Origin: Spirochaetota bacterium
GTDB taxonomy: Bacteria > Spirochaetota > Spirochaetia > Treponematales > Rectinemataceae
DNA length: 35,738 bases
NCBI GenBank assembly: GCA_022711355.1
Contig: JAKLFE010000045.1
Span: 1-35,738, forward strand
Direction: 5' to 3'
The position numbers and the translations under genes were made by a program. Shown piece by piece: positions 14,854 to 23,283 of the stretch. A model generated the notes under the pieces. That model ran no database searches, was not told the DNA's origin, and saw nothing but the letters and a program-made list of their open reading frames with translations. The first letter of the stretch is position 1. Every line of letters begins with the position of its first letter.

Positions 14854-17200
14854 GCACGCGCTGGCCTTGCTCGAGTTCGGGCGGATCCGCGACGAGGTGG
14901 CCGGCTACTGTCTCTCGGATGAAGGCCGGGAGGCCCTCCTCGCCCAGGAGCCCCACGACGACGCGGCCGCCGTCCGCGGGCTCAAGGCCTCGGTCGCCGC
15001 CTTCCTGGCCCTCTTCCACGAGGGCCAATCCCTCCCCGAGCTCGCCTTCCCGCCGATCGCCGAGGCCGCGAGACGGGCGGCCAAGGAGGGCTCGGCCCTC
15101 GAGGTGGAGGAGCTCTACGCCCTCGGGCTCTGGGCCGAGTCCTTCGCGGCCTTCGCCGCCTTCGCCGCCCGGGCCCAGGATCCGGCCATCCGCGCGGCCG
15201 CCGAGGAGGCGCCCGACCTCGCGCCGATCGCGCGCGTCGTCTTCCGCATCCTCAACAGGGACGGGAGCCTCCGCGAGCTCCCCGAGCTCAAGGGCGCCCT
15301 CGACCGCATAGCCCGCGCCCACCGCGAGATCGCCGCCATCACCGACGCCTTCGGCCGGGACCCCGAGATACGGGCCATGCTCCAGTCCGACGAGCCGACC
15401 CAGCGCGACGGCAGGACCGTCCTCGCCCTGCGCGCCAATTTCAAGGGCCGCGTCCGCGGCATAGTCCACGAGGTCTCCGCCACCGGGCAGACCGTCTTCG
15501 TCGAGCCCGAGGAGCTCGTGCAGAAGAACAACGAGCTCGTCCAGGAGGAGGCCCGCTACCGGCTCGAGCTCGCCCGCATCCTCCGCGAGGCCACCGCCAA
15601 GCTCCTCGCCGAGGCCGGCTCCCTGGCCTCGGCCCGAGCCGCCATGGCCGCCCTCGACGGGATATGCGCCCGGGCCCGGCACGCGAAGGCGGGAGGCCTC
15701 GTCCTGGCCCGCGACCTGGACGAGGGCTTCGTCCTCCGCGGGGCCCGCCACCCCCTGCTCGGCCGCCGAGCCGTGCCCATCGCCGTCGAGCTGCCCGAAG
15801 GGACGCGGACCCTCATCGTCACCGGCCCCAACACCGGCGGAAAGACCGTGACCCTCAAGACGATCGGCCTGTACGCCCTCATGAACCAGTTCGGCCTCGG
15901 CCTCCCGGCCTCCCCGGAGACCGGGCTCGCCGTCTTCGACGCGGTCTTCGCCGACATCGGCGACGAGCAGTCCATCGACCAATCCCTCTCGACCTTCTCC
16001 GGCCATATGCGCGTGATAGGCGATATCGCCCGCGAGGCCGGTCCCCGGAGCCTCGTCCTCCTCGACGAGCTCGGCTCGGGCACCGATCCCGAGGAGGGCT
16101 GCGCCGTGGCCATGAGCCTCCTCGACTGGTTCATCGGCCGGCTCTGCCTCACCGTGCTCACGACCCACCACGGCATCCTCAAGAACTACGGCTACTCGCG
16201 GCCGGGCTGCCTCAACGCCTCGATGGACTTCGACCAAGCGAGCCTCTCGCCCACCTACCGCATCCTCATGGGCGTGCCCGGAGAGAGCCGCGCCCTCGAG
16301 GTGGCCGCCAAGAACGGGCTCGCGCAGGAGATCGTCCAGGGGGCTCGGAAATACCTCGCCGAGGAGCGGGCTGACGTGAGCGAGCTCATCCGCGGCCTCA
16401 CCGAGAAGCACCGCAAGCTCGAGGACCTCGAGTCCGACCGGCGTAAGCGCCTCCGCGAGGCCATGGAGGAGCAGCGGAAGGCCGACCTCGCCGCCCTCAG
16501 GCTCAAGCAGAAGGAGCTCGAGCTCCGCGAGCGGGGCGTCTCGGACCTGCGCCGTCTTCTCGCGGAGAGCCGCAAGACCCTCGAGAACCTCGTCAAGGAG
16601 CTCAGGGAGGGCGAGCTCGGCCCCGAGAAGACCAGGGCCGTCAAGGACTTCCTCTCCGGCCTCGATCTCGCCGTCGGGGAGGAGGAGGCGCGCCTCGAGG
16701 CGCTGCGCCAGGAGCCGAGGCGGCCGAGCCCCGCTTCCGAGCTGGAGCTCGCCGAGGGCAGCGCTGTGGCCATCGGCAAGCTCGGCCGCCGCGGCGTCGC
16801 CCTGCGGCGGGCCAAGAAGGGCTACTGGGTCGTGGAGACGGACTCGATCCGCATGACCCTGCCGGAGTCCGAGATCCGCCCCGTCGAGGAGTCCCTGCCG
16901 GCGGCGACCCAGTTCCAAGTCGAGCTCGCGCCGAGGGGGGAGGGCGGGCGGACCACGGCCTCCTTCGAGCTGAACCTCCGCGGCTTCCGCCTCGCCGAGG
17001 CGCTCGAGGCGGTCGAGAAGCAGGTCGACGCGGCGAGCCTCCAGGGCCTGTCGATCTTCCAGATCATCCACGGCACGGGCGAGGGCATCCTCGGCAAGGG
17101 CATCCACGAGTACCTGCGCAAGCACCCGGCCGTGGCCGACTACCACTTCGCCCGCCCCGAAGAGGGAGGCTACGGCAAGACTATCGTGCGGCTGAAGTGA
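14843..17200 (+). CDS. mutS2: MutS2 (RqcU), ATPase with C-terminal Smr domain
   Basis: A 785-residue protein, the normal length. It lacks the mismatch-recognition domain of MutS. Walker A is GPNTGGKT (about residue 328) and Walker B is VLLDELGSGTDPEEG (about 405), followed by TTHHGILKNYGY. A long charged coiled coil (about 510-620) leads to the Smr domain, LNLRGFRLAEA (about 709) and IIHGTGEGILGKG (about 740). MutS2 is linked to suppression of recombination and, in Bacillus, to splitting collided ribosomes. The ATG is preceded by GAGGAG and lies inside the end of rsgA. The 3' end is echoed by a diverged copy 26 bp past the stop. Confidence 0.95.
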   Translation: MTNEHALALLEFGRIRDEVAGYCLSDEGREALLAQEPHDDAAAVRGLKASVAAFLALFHEGQSLPELAFPPIAEAARRAAKEGSALEVEELYALGLWAESFAAFAAFAARAQDPAIRAAAEEAPDLAPIARVVFRILNRDGSLRELPELKGALDRIARAHREIAAITDAFGRDPEIRAMLQSDEPTQRDGRTVLALRANFKGRVRGIVHEVSATGQTVFVEPEELVQKNNELVQEEARYRLELARILREATAKLLAEAGSLASARAAMAALDGICARARHAKAGGLVLARDLDEGFVLRGARHPLLGRRAVPIAVELPEGTRTLIVTGPNTGGKTVTLKTIGLYALMNQFGLGLPASPETGLAVFDAVFADIGDEQSIDQSLSTFSGHMRVIGDIAREAGPRSLVLLDELGSGTDPEEGCAVAMSLLDWFIGRLCLTVLTTHHGILKNYGYSRPGCLNASMDFDQASLSPTYRILMGVPGESRALEVAAKNGLAQEIVQGARKYLAEERADVSELIRGLTEKHRKLEDLESDRRKRLREAMEEQRKADLAALRLKQKELELRERGVSDLRRLLAESRKTLENLVKELREGELGPEKTRAVKDFLSGLDLAVGEEEARLEALRQEPRRPSPASELELAEGSAVAIGKLGRRGVALRRAKKGYWVVETDSIRMTLPESEIRPVEESLPAATQFQVELAPRGEGGRTTASFELNLRGFRLAEALEAVEKQVDAASLQGLSIFQIIHGTGEGILGKGIHEYLRKHPAVADYHFARPEEGGYGKTIVRLK

Positions 17201-17202
17201 CG

Positions 17203-17230
17203 CCTCTCCCCGGGCGAAGCCCGGCAGAGG
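17203..17230 (+). terminator. Hairpin after mutS2
   Basis: CCGGGC (17210-17215) pairs with GCCCGG (17219-17224) around GAA; CCTCT (17203-17207) and AGAGG (17226-17230) extend the stem past a small bulge. It lies 2 bp after the mutS2 stop, between convergent genes. There is no T run, so termination strength is uncertain. Its right arm is also the start of the 3'-end copy of mutS2. Confidence 0.45.
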
Positions 17231-17262
17231 GAGGCTGCGGCAACACCATCCTGCGGCTGAAG
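17226..17262 (+). repeat. Diverged copy of the mutS2 3' end (partner 17161-17197)
   Basis: These 37 bp match 17161-17197, the last codons of mutS2, at 33 of 37 positions. Read in the same phase they encode EGGCGNTILRLK, against EGGYGKTIVRLK in the gene. Three of the four changes alter the residue, two of them quite conservatively. The copy lies between the mutS2 stop and the end of the convergent synthase gene and has no gene of its own. Confidence 0.8.
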
Positions 17263-17268
17263 CGGCGA

Positions 17269-18432
17269 TCAGGGCCGCGGGGCGAGGTCGCCGAGATCCT
17301 CGGCCAGGACTCCCTGGCCCGAGTCCACGCGCCTCCGGGCGAGGCGGCCGAGGACGAGGGGGAGGAAGGCGGGGGCGAGGCCCGGCCGCAGCACCTTCTC
17401 CGTCCGGAGGATGGCGATGTTCGCGGCGGAGAAGGACTCGCCGACCTCGATGTCGCGCAGGGCGTGGATCGATCGGTTCGTGCGCTCGTAGTTCGCGGCC
17501 TCGCTCGGGGCGAGGCGCTTGACCCCGTCGCCCAGGACCGCGGCGACCCGATCGGCGCCGTACTCGGCCTCGAGGCCGGCGCGGGTCTCGGCCGGGCCAC
17601 GCGATTGCGCCGCGCGCAGGGCCCGGACCATGGCGGCGAAGTCCCCGGGAGGGAGGGCGATGGGGTCGTCGAGCCCCTCGCTCGAGCGCGAGAGGCAGAT
17701 GTGCTTCTCGACGATGGAGCTCCCCGCCGCCACCGAGAGGGCGGGCACGAGGACCGGATCGAGGGAATGGTCCGATACCCCCGTCGGGATGCCGAAGACC
17801 GAGGAGAGTCCGGCGAGGAGCCGGAGGTTGTAGTCCTCGGCGGGGGCCGGATAGGCGGTGACGCAGTGGAGGAGGGCCAGGCTCGGCGCGCCGGCGCCGC
17901 CCGTCCCGGCCCGGCCGTCCATCCGGCCGCGGAGGATGCCGAGGGCCGCCTCGATATCGGCGAGGGTCGAGACCCCGCTCGAGAGTATGGTGGGCAGGCC
18001 GTAGGCGGCGAGCTCGGCGAGGAGGGGGAGGTGGTTGAGCTCGGGGCTCGCGACTTTCATGAGCCCGACCCCGAGCTCGCGGAGGAGGCGGGCGCTTCGG
18101 ATCCCGAAGGGGGTGCAGAGGAAGAGCATGCCCCGGCGCTCGGCCTCGGCTTTCGCCTCGGCGTAGAACGAGGGCGGCTCCTCGAGGCGACGGAATCGGT
18201 CGTAGAGCCGGATGGCCCCTCCGGGGAGAGGGACCGTCCCCGTTTCCGGGTGGAGTATCTCCTCGGCGAAGACGCACTGGAACTTGGCGCAGTCGGCCCC
18301 CGCCTCGGCCGCCGCCGCCACGAGCTCGGCCGCCCGCGACCGGTCGCCCCCGTGGCCGGTGCCGATCTCGGCTATCACGAGGACCCGTCCCGGCCCGAAG
18401 CGGCGGCCCTCCGCCTCGAATTCCTGCTCCAT
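17269..18432 (-). CDS. NeuB/SpsE-family sialic acid-type synthase with SAF domain
   Basis: A 387-residue protein. The N-terminal TIM-barrel part has LVIAEIGTGHGGDR, AGADCAKFQ, MLFLCTPFG, LMKVASPELNH, LHCVTAYPAP and GVSDHSLDP, as in N-acetylneuraminate and related nonulosonate synthases, which condense phosphoenolpyruvate with an amino sugar. The C-terminal part (about 320-385, RSIHALRDIEVGESF) is the SAF domain. The usual Asn of IAEIGxNH is Gly here, and no other nonulosonate genes are in the window, so substrate and final sugar are unknown. The ATG at 18432 is preferred over one at 18465 because GGAG lies 7 nt upstream. It is divergent from the small four-cysteine gene. Confidence 0.8.
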   Translation of the reverse strand: MEQEFEAEGRRFGPGRVLVIAEIGTGHGGDRSRAAELVAAAAEAGADCAKFQCVFAEEILHPETGTVPLPGGAIRLYDRFRRLEEPPSFYAEAKAEAERRGMLFLCTPFGIRSARLLRELGVGLMKVASPELNHLPLLAELAAYGLPTILSSGVSTLADIEAALGILRGRMDGRAGTGGAGAPSLALLHCVTAYPAPAEDYNLRLLAGLSSVFGIPTGVSDHSLDPVLVPALSVAAGSSIVEKHICLSRSSEGLDDPIALPPGDFAAMVRALRAAQSRGPAETRAGLEAEYGADRVAAVLGDGVKRLAPSEAANYERTNRSIHALRDIEVGESFSAANIAILRTEKVLRPGLAPAFLPLVLGRLARRRVDSGQGVLAEDLGDLAPRP

Positions 18433-18452
18433 GGCACGCTCCGCAAAACTGC

Positions 18453-18481
18453 TTGCGCGGCTCACCGCGATGCGATATCAT
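18453..18481 (+). promoter_or_regulatory. Promoter of the four-cysteine protein gene
   Basis: TTGCGC (18453-18458) and TATCAT (18476-18481) are 17 bp apart. The leader would be about 28 nt and contains AGGAG before the ATG at 18516. The -10 box overlaps the -10 box of the opposite-facing promoter. Confidence 0.6.
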
Positions 18482-18504
18482 ACACTCGAGAGCGCGTAAC
18501 GCAA
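18477..18504 (-). promoter_or_regulatory. Promoter of the NeuB/SpsE-type gene
   Basis: On the minus strand, TTGCGT (18504-18499) and TATGAT (18482-18477) are 16 bp apart. Its -10 box lies on top of the opposite promoter's -10 box, shifted by one base, so the two should exclude each other. Confidence 0.55.
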
Positions 18505-18515
18505 AGGAGCAGCGA

Positions 18516-18755
18516 ATGAAAGTCCTTTATTGCGACGTCTGCAAGAAGGCCGTTGAGAATCCCGTTCCCTCCCGGTCCTTTTTCCATATCGCCGATATAG
18601 ACATCTGCGAGCCTTGCAAGGACGAGCTCGACGCGGCGGTAAAGTACACCGTCCGCGGCAAGAAGCCCTTCGACTATTCCTGGTTCGACGAGCTCACCCT
18701 CAAGCTCCTGCGCGACGGCATGCAGCGCGGCAAGATCGCCGCTCCCAAGCGCTAG
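18516..18755 (+). CDS. Small four-cysteine (probable zinc-binding) protein
   Basis: A 79-residue protein with CDVC (C6, C9) and CEPC (C31, C34), spaced as a treble-clef or zinc-ribbon site. The rest is a short helical, basic tail (ELTLKLLRDGMQRGKIAAPKR). There is no signal peptide. It has a good promoter and AGGAG ribosome-binding site, and a hairpin terminator follows, so it is a single-gene unit between the synthase and yebC. The function is not known; binding to RNA or another protein is possible. Confidence 0.75.
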   Translation: MKVLYCDVCKKAVENPVPSRSFFHIADIDICEPCKDELDAAVKYTVRGKKPFDYSWFDELTLKLLRDGMQRGKIAAPKR

Positions 18756-18781
18756 CTTCCCGGTTCCGAAGATCGGCAGGC

Positions 18782-18814
18782 GAAGGCGCCCTGGGCTGCG
18801 GCCGGGGCGCCTTC
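18782..18814 (+). terminator. Hairpin terminator after the four-cysteine gene
   Basis: A perfect 10-bp stem, GAAGGCGCCC (18782-18791) with GGGCGCCTTC (18805-18814), closes a 13-nt loop. It lies 27 bp past the stop. The following ATCGTT is only mildly T-rich. The rest of the spacer to 18967 holds only the yebC promoter. Confidence 0.6.
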
Positions 18815-18905
18815 ATCGTTCCTGCGCGCAGTCGCCGGCCCTGCCCTCCGGAAGCTCGCAAAATACCGCAGGCTTTTCCAAACGACCGCTGAATAGCGCC
18901 AGTCA

Positions 18906-18935
18906 TTGACAGTTTTCCCGGCCCTATGCTATGTT
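18906..18935 (+). promoter_or_regulatory. Promoter of the yebC-ruvCAB-queA operon
   Basis: A perfect -35 TTGACA (18906-18911) and -10 TATGTT (18930-18935) are 18 bp apart, in locally AT-rich DNA. The leader of about 26 nt ends in GAGGAG before the yebC ATG. Confidence 0.65.
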
Positions 18936-18967
18936 TTTTAGGTATTCGGCATATATGAGGAGCTCCT

Positions 18968-19705
18968 ATGTCCGGCCATAGCAAATGGGCTACGATAAAG
19001 CACAAGAAAGGCGCGCTCGACGCGAAGCGCGGCCAGATGTTCACCAAGCTGATCAAGGAAATCTCCATAGCGGCCCGCATGGGCGGCAGCGATCCGGAGA
19101 GCAACCCCCGGCTCCGCACCGCCGTGCTCAAGGCCAAGGCCGCGAACATGCCCAAGGACAACATCGACCGCGCCATCAAGAAGGGCGCCGGCGAGCTCGA
19201 GGGCGTGAGCTACGAGGAGCTGACCTACGAGGCCTACGCCCCCGGCGGCGGCGCCCTCCTCATCGAAGTCCTCACCGAGAACAAGAACCGCGCGGCGGCC
19301 GAGATCCGCAACATCCTCACCCGCGCCGGCTCCAACCTGGCCGTGAGCAACTCCGTGGCCCGCCTCTTCAGCCGCAAGGGCGTCCTTTCCTACGACGGCG
19401 AGAAGTACAGCGAGGACAAGATCATGGAGGCCGCCCTCGAAGCCGGCGCCGACGACGTCCAGAACGAGGGCGGGGAGCTGGTGGTCTACACCGATCCCGC
19501 CTCCTTCGAGTCCGTCCTCGACGCTATGAACGCCGGCGGCTACGAGACCGACGGCGCCGAGATCTCGATGGTCCCCGAGAGCTACGTCTCCCCCAGCAAG
19601 GAAGACGCCGGCAAGGTCCAGAAGCTCATCGACAAGCTCGAGGAGAGCGACGACGTGCAGAACGTCTACCACAACGTCGAGATCCCCGAGGACCTGGAAG
19701 AATAA
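18968..19705 (+). CDS. yebC: YebC/PmpR-family protein (translation factor or regulator)
   Basis: A 245-residue protein with the family N-terminus MSGHSKWATIKHKKGALDAKRG (split here: SGHSKWATIKHKKG, then DAKRGQMFTKLIKEI), PRLRTAVLKAKAANMPKDNI and GPGG-like YAPGGGALLIEVLTEN. YebC-type proteins were long called transcriptional regulators; recent work links some to relief of ribosome stalling at proline runs. GAGGAG lies just before the ATG. It heads an operon with ruvC, ruvA, ruvB and queA, a common bacterial order. A large hairpin follows its stop. Confidence 0.95.
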   Translation: MSGHSKWATIKHKKGALDAKRGQMFTKLIKEISIAARMGGSDPESNPRLRTAVLKAKAANMPKDNIDRAIKKGAGELEGVSYEELTYEAYAPGGGALLIEVLTENKNRAAAEIRNILTRAGSNLAVSNSVARLFSRKGVLSYDGEKYSEDKIMEAALEAGADDVQNEGGELVVYTDPASFESVLDAMNAGGYETDGAEISMVPESYVSPSKEDAGKVQKLIDKLEESDDVQNVYHNVEIPEDLEE

Positions 19706-19731
19706 GCCATCGCCGCCACCCTGCGGAAGAA

Positions 19732-19780
19732 GGCCGGAACGGCAGCGAGGAGCGCGAGGCGCTCCTCCTCCGCTCCGGCC
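19732..19780 (+). terminator. Large interrupted hairpin between yebC and ruvC
   Basis: GGCCGGA (19732-19738) pairs with TCCGGCC (19774-19780), and inside it GAGGAGCGC (19747-19755) pairs with GCGCTCCTC (19759-19767) across a 3-nt loop. Only three T follow, then the conserved ruvC coding sequence begins at once. It may weaken transcription into ruvC, or shape translation of ruvC. Confidence 0.5.
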
Positions 19781-20263
19781 TTTCGCATACTCGGCATCGA
19801 TCCGGGCCTGGCCTCGGTCGGCTACGGCCTCGTCGAGTGCCGGGACGGCCGCCTCGCCCGCCTCGACCACGGCTGCATCCTCACCGCCAAGGACGAGGAT
19901 ACCGGGACCCGCCTCCTGGCCATCTTCGACCGCGTGTCCGAGCTCATAGCCGAGTGGCAGCCCGACTCGGGCGGCATGGAAAGCCTCTATTTCTGGAAGA
20001 ACGTGAGCTCGGCCATGCCCGTGGCCGAGGCCAAGGGAGTCATCCGCCTCGCCTTCGCGCGCTCCGCGGTCGAGCTCCTCGAATACAGCCCCACCGCGAT
20101 CAAGCAGGCGGTCTCGGGCTCGGCCCGCGCCGAGAAGGCCCAGGTCCAGGAAATGGTCCGCGTCATACTCGGCCTGCCCGATATCCCCAAGCCCGACCAC
20201 GCCGCCGACGCTCTGGCCGCGGCGATCTGCCGGGCCAACCATCGCGGCCCCTTAGGAGGCTGA
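19781..20263 (+). CDS. ruvC: RuvC Holliday-junction resolvase, start codon unresolved
   Basis: The conserved protein begins FRILGIDPGLASVGYG (about 160 residues, normal size). Catalytic acidic residues are visible in GIDPG, in MESLYFWKN, and in the closing HAADALAAA. RuvC cuts Holliday junctions with RuvAB, whose genes follow. In this frame there is no ATG, GTG or TTG between the yebC stop (19703-19705) and 19934, which lies after the first catalytic Asp. Where MRILGID is expected the codon is TTT (19781). Possible explanations are a rare start (CTG 19721, ATC 19709), a one-base error, or read-through of the in-frame yebC TAA. The start given is only where conservation begins. Confidence 0.85.
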   Translation, partial: FRILGIDPGLASVGYGLVECRDGRLARLDHGCILTAKDEDTGTRLLAIFDRVSELIAEWQPDSGGMESLYFWKNVSSAMPVAEAKGVIRLAFARSAVELLEYSPTAIKQAVSGSARAEKAQVQEMVRVILGLPDIPKPDHAADALAAAICRANHRGPLGG

Positions 20264-20288
20264 GCGGCCCCCTCTCCTCCGCCGCTCC

Positions 20289-20318
20289 TTGTACGCCCCT
20301 CCCCGGCCGTTCTATACT
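20289..20318 (+). promoter_or_regulatory. Leaderless-type promoter of ruvA
   Basis: TTGTAC (20289-20294) and TATACT (20313-20318) are 18 bp apart. The -10 box ends exactly 6 nt before the ruvA ATG at 20325, so +1 should be at or next to the start codon. There is no ribosome-binding site. Confidence 0.65.
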
Positions 20319-20324
20319 CCGCCC

Positions 20325-20927
20325 ATGTTCAACAGCATCTCCGGCCGCCTCTCCGAGAAACGGGCGGACTCGATCTGCATAGACACGGGCGGGGTCGAGT
20401 GGGAGCTCGCCGTGCCCGCCCGCTCGGTCGACGACTTCGGCGCCCTCGAGGGGGAGGCCAAGGCCTATGCCTGGCTCCACCACTACGAGGACGGGATGCG
20501 GCTCTTCGGCTTCCCGAGCCGCGAGGAGCGGACGGTCTTCCTCGAGCTCATGAAGGTCGAGGGCATCGGCCCCAAGCAGGCCCTCCGCGTCCTCTCGGGC
20601 ATCAGGCCCGAGGCCCTGGACGCCGCCCTGGAAGTCGACGACCTGGCCGCCCTCCAGCGGATACCCGGCGTCGGCCCCAAGCTCGCCCAGAAGATGCTCC
20701 TCGCCCTCAAGGGCAAGCTGGTGCTGCGCCCCGCGGAGGGCGGGGCCTCCTCGGGAGCGGCCGCCGGCGAGTGGGCCGACCTCGTGCGGGCCTTCGCCGA
20801 CATGGGCTTCGAGCGCAAGCGGGTCGAGCGGGCCGTGAAGGAGCTCGCGCCCCAAGTACCCGCCGGGCCTGAACGCGAGCGCGAGCTCTTCCGCCGCGTC
20901 CTCCTCGAGCTCTCCGCAGGAGCCTAG
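20325..20927 (+). CDS. ruvA: RuvA, Holliday-junction recognition subunit
   Basis: A 200-residue protein. The N-terminal OB domain starts MFNSISGRL; the helix-hairpin-helix region holds VEGIGPKQALRVLS (about 83) and IPGVGPKLAQKMLLALKGK (about 112); the C-terminal domain III (about 150-200) contacts RuvB. It binds four-way junctions and loads RuvB. An in-frame TTG at 20289 was rejected because it is the -35 box of the ruvA promoter and adds residues not in the family. ruvB follows 3 bp after the stop. Confidence 0.95.
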   Translation: MFNSISGRLSEKRADSICIDTGGVEWELAVPARSVDDFGALEGEAKAYAWLHHYEDGMRLFGFPSREERTVFLELMKVEGIGPKQALRVLSGIRPEALDAALEVDDLAALQRIPGVGPKLAQKMLLALKGKLVLRPAEGGASSGAAAGEWADLVRAFADMGFERKRVERAVKELAPQVPAGPERERELFRRVLLELSAGA

Positions 20928-20930
20928 GCC

Positions 20931-21921
20931 GTGGCCCGCACCATGGACCCTGCCTTCGACGCCGAGGACGACGAGCGCGAATCCTCCCTCCGGCCCCGCC
21001 TCCTTTCCGAGTTCCAGGGCCAGGCCAAGCTCAAGGCCAACCTCGGCCTCTTCATCAAGGCCGCCAGCGATCGCGAGGAGGCCCTCGACCACCTCTTCCT
21101 CATGGGCCCGCCCGGCCTGGGCAAGACGACCTTGGCCTCGATCGTAGCCAACGAGCTCGGGGTGGACTTCAAGCCCACGAGCGCCCCGGCCCTCGACAAG
21201 CCCAAGGATCTCGCGGGGGTCCTCACCACCCTGCGCGAGCGCTCCGTCCTCTTCATCGACGAGATCCACCGCCTGAAACCCGCCATCGAGGAGATGCTCT
21301 ACATCGCGATGGAGGACTTCGAGCTGGATTGGATCATCGGCCAGGGGCCAGCCGCCCGTACCGTCCGCGTGCCTGTCCCCCCCTTCACCCTCGTCGGGGC
21401 CACCACCAAGGCCGGCACGGTCTCGGCGCCCCTGTCCAGCCGCTTCGGCATCAGCCTTCGCTTCGGCTACTACGAGGCGGGGGAGCTCGAGTCGATAATC
21501 CGGCGCTCGGCCGCCATCCTCGGGGTCGAGGTCGAGCCCGACGCGGCCTCCCTCCTCGCCGCCTCGAGCCGGGGCACCCCGCGCATCGCGAACCGCCTCC
21601 TGCGGCGAATGCGCGACTTCGCCCAGGTCGAGGGCAAGGGAAGGGTGACCCGGCGCATCGTCGACTCCGGCCTCGACCGCCTCGAGGTGGACCGCCTCGG
21701 CCTCGAGCGCCTCGATCGCGAGATCCTGGAGGCCATCATCCGGAAGTACGCCGGCGGCCCCGTGGGCGCCGAGACCCTGGCTATCACGGTGGGGGAGGGC
21801 GTGGACAGCCTCGAGGACTACTACGAGCCCTACCTCATCCAAGCAGGCCTCCTCGCCCGCACCTCGCGGGGCCGGGTGGCGACTGCCGCCGCGTACAGCC
21901 ACCTCGGCCTAGAGGCACCCC

Positions 21922-21947
<26 letters not shown>
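20931..21947 (+). CDS. ruvB: RuvB, Holliday-junction branch-migration ATPase
   Basis: A 338-residue AAA+ motor. [13 protein letters not shown], Walker [10 protein letters not shown] (about 59), Walker [10 protein letters not shown] (about 107), [18 protein letters not shown] and the winged-helix domain ([13 protein letters not shown]) are all present. The start is GTG at 20931, preceded by GGAGCCTAGG. Its end overlaps queA by 26 bp in another frame, so the last nine residues (EDGRLQF at the very end) are encoded in shared DNA. Confidence 0.96.
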
Positions 21948-22953
<1,006 letters not shown>

Positions 22954-23064
22954 GCGAAGCCGGCGCGTTGGCCGCTATCACATCGTCGGAGCCCTGCTCG
23001 AACAAGCCCCCCCCAGAGGCGGCAGCCTGGCTGATCACGGGGTGCGGGTATACGAAGATGGAAA

Positions 23065-23109
23065 CGCGGAGGGCGCGGAGGGCGCGGAGGGCGCGGAGGG
23101 CGCGGAGGA
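23065..23109 (+). repeat. Left array: five tandem 9-bp units CGCGGAGGG
   Basis: Units at 23065, 23074, 23083 and 23092 are identical CGCGGAGGG; the fifth, at 23101, is CGCGGAGGA. Translated, it would be Arg-Arg-Ala repeats, so it is not likely coding. It faces a related array at 23197-23224. Confidence 0.9.
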
Positions 23110-23196
23110 GGTTGTGCCAGAAGAATCTGCTAGGCAAGGACCCTATCGCAAAAAAGGATAACTGTCTGAAGATTCAACGCCCCTTATACCATACTT

Positions 23197-23224
23197 CCTC
23201 TGCGTACCTCTGCGCCCTCTGCGG
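23197..23224 (-). repeat. Right array: three CCTCTGCG units, inverted relative to the left array
   Basis: CCTCTGCGTA, CCTCTGCGC and CCTCTGCGG lie in tandem. On the minus strand they read CGCAGAGG with one or two spacer bases, the same theme as the left array (CGCGGAGG) with A for G. Sequences of this CTCTGCG type are, from memory, dispersed in many unrelated environmental bacterial genomes. Confidence 0.8.
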
Positions 23225-23283
23225 TAAAAGCCCAAAGAGGCATGGCGCATCGAAGCCCGGCACGGAAAGGAAGGTTGATTCGG

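Larger units (their letters stand above)
22954..23283. other. Gene-free spacer with a repeat element between convergent queA and the leftward exported-protein gene
   Basis: This 330-bp spacer has no credible gene. It holds two 9-bp repeat arrays in opposite orientation (23065-23109 and 23197-23224) around about 87 bp of DNA that is clearly less GC-rich than its surroundings. Runs such as CCCCCCCC (about 23008) and AAAAAA (about 23151) also occur. No terminator with a clean T run was found. Confidence 0.7.

Noticed and set aside
14726..18481. A very long (1,251-codon) open frame on the minus strand across mutS2 and the synthase gene
   Set aside because: It is antisense to rsgA/mutS2 and out of frame with the synthase, is made of Arg/Gly/Pro/Leu-rich sequence without domains, and reflects high GC with few stop codons.
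20289..20324. TTG start for ruvA at 20289
   Set aside because: TTG is part of the -35 box, and the added residues (YAPPRPFYTPP) are not RuvA-like.
23065..23224. CRISPR array
   Set aside because: The units are 9 bp in direct tandem without spacers, and no cas genes are present.
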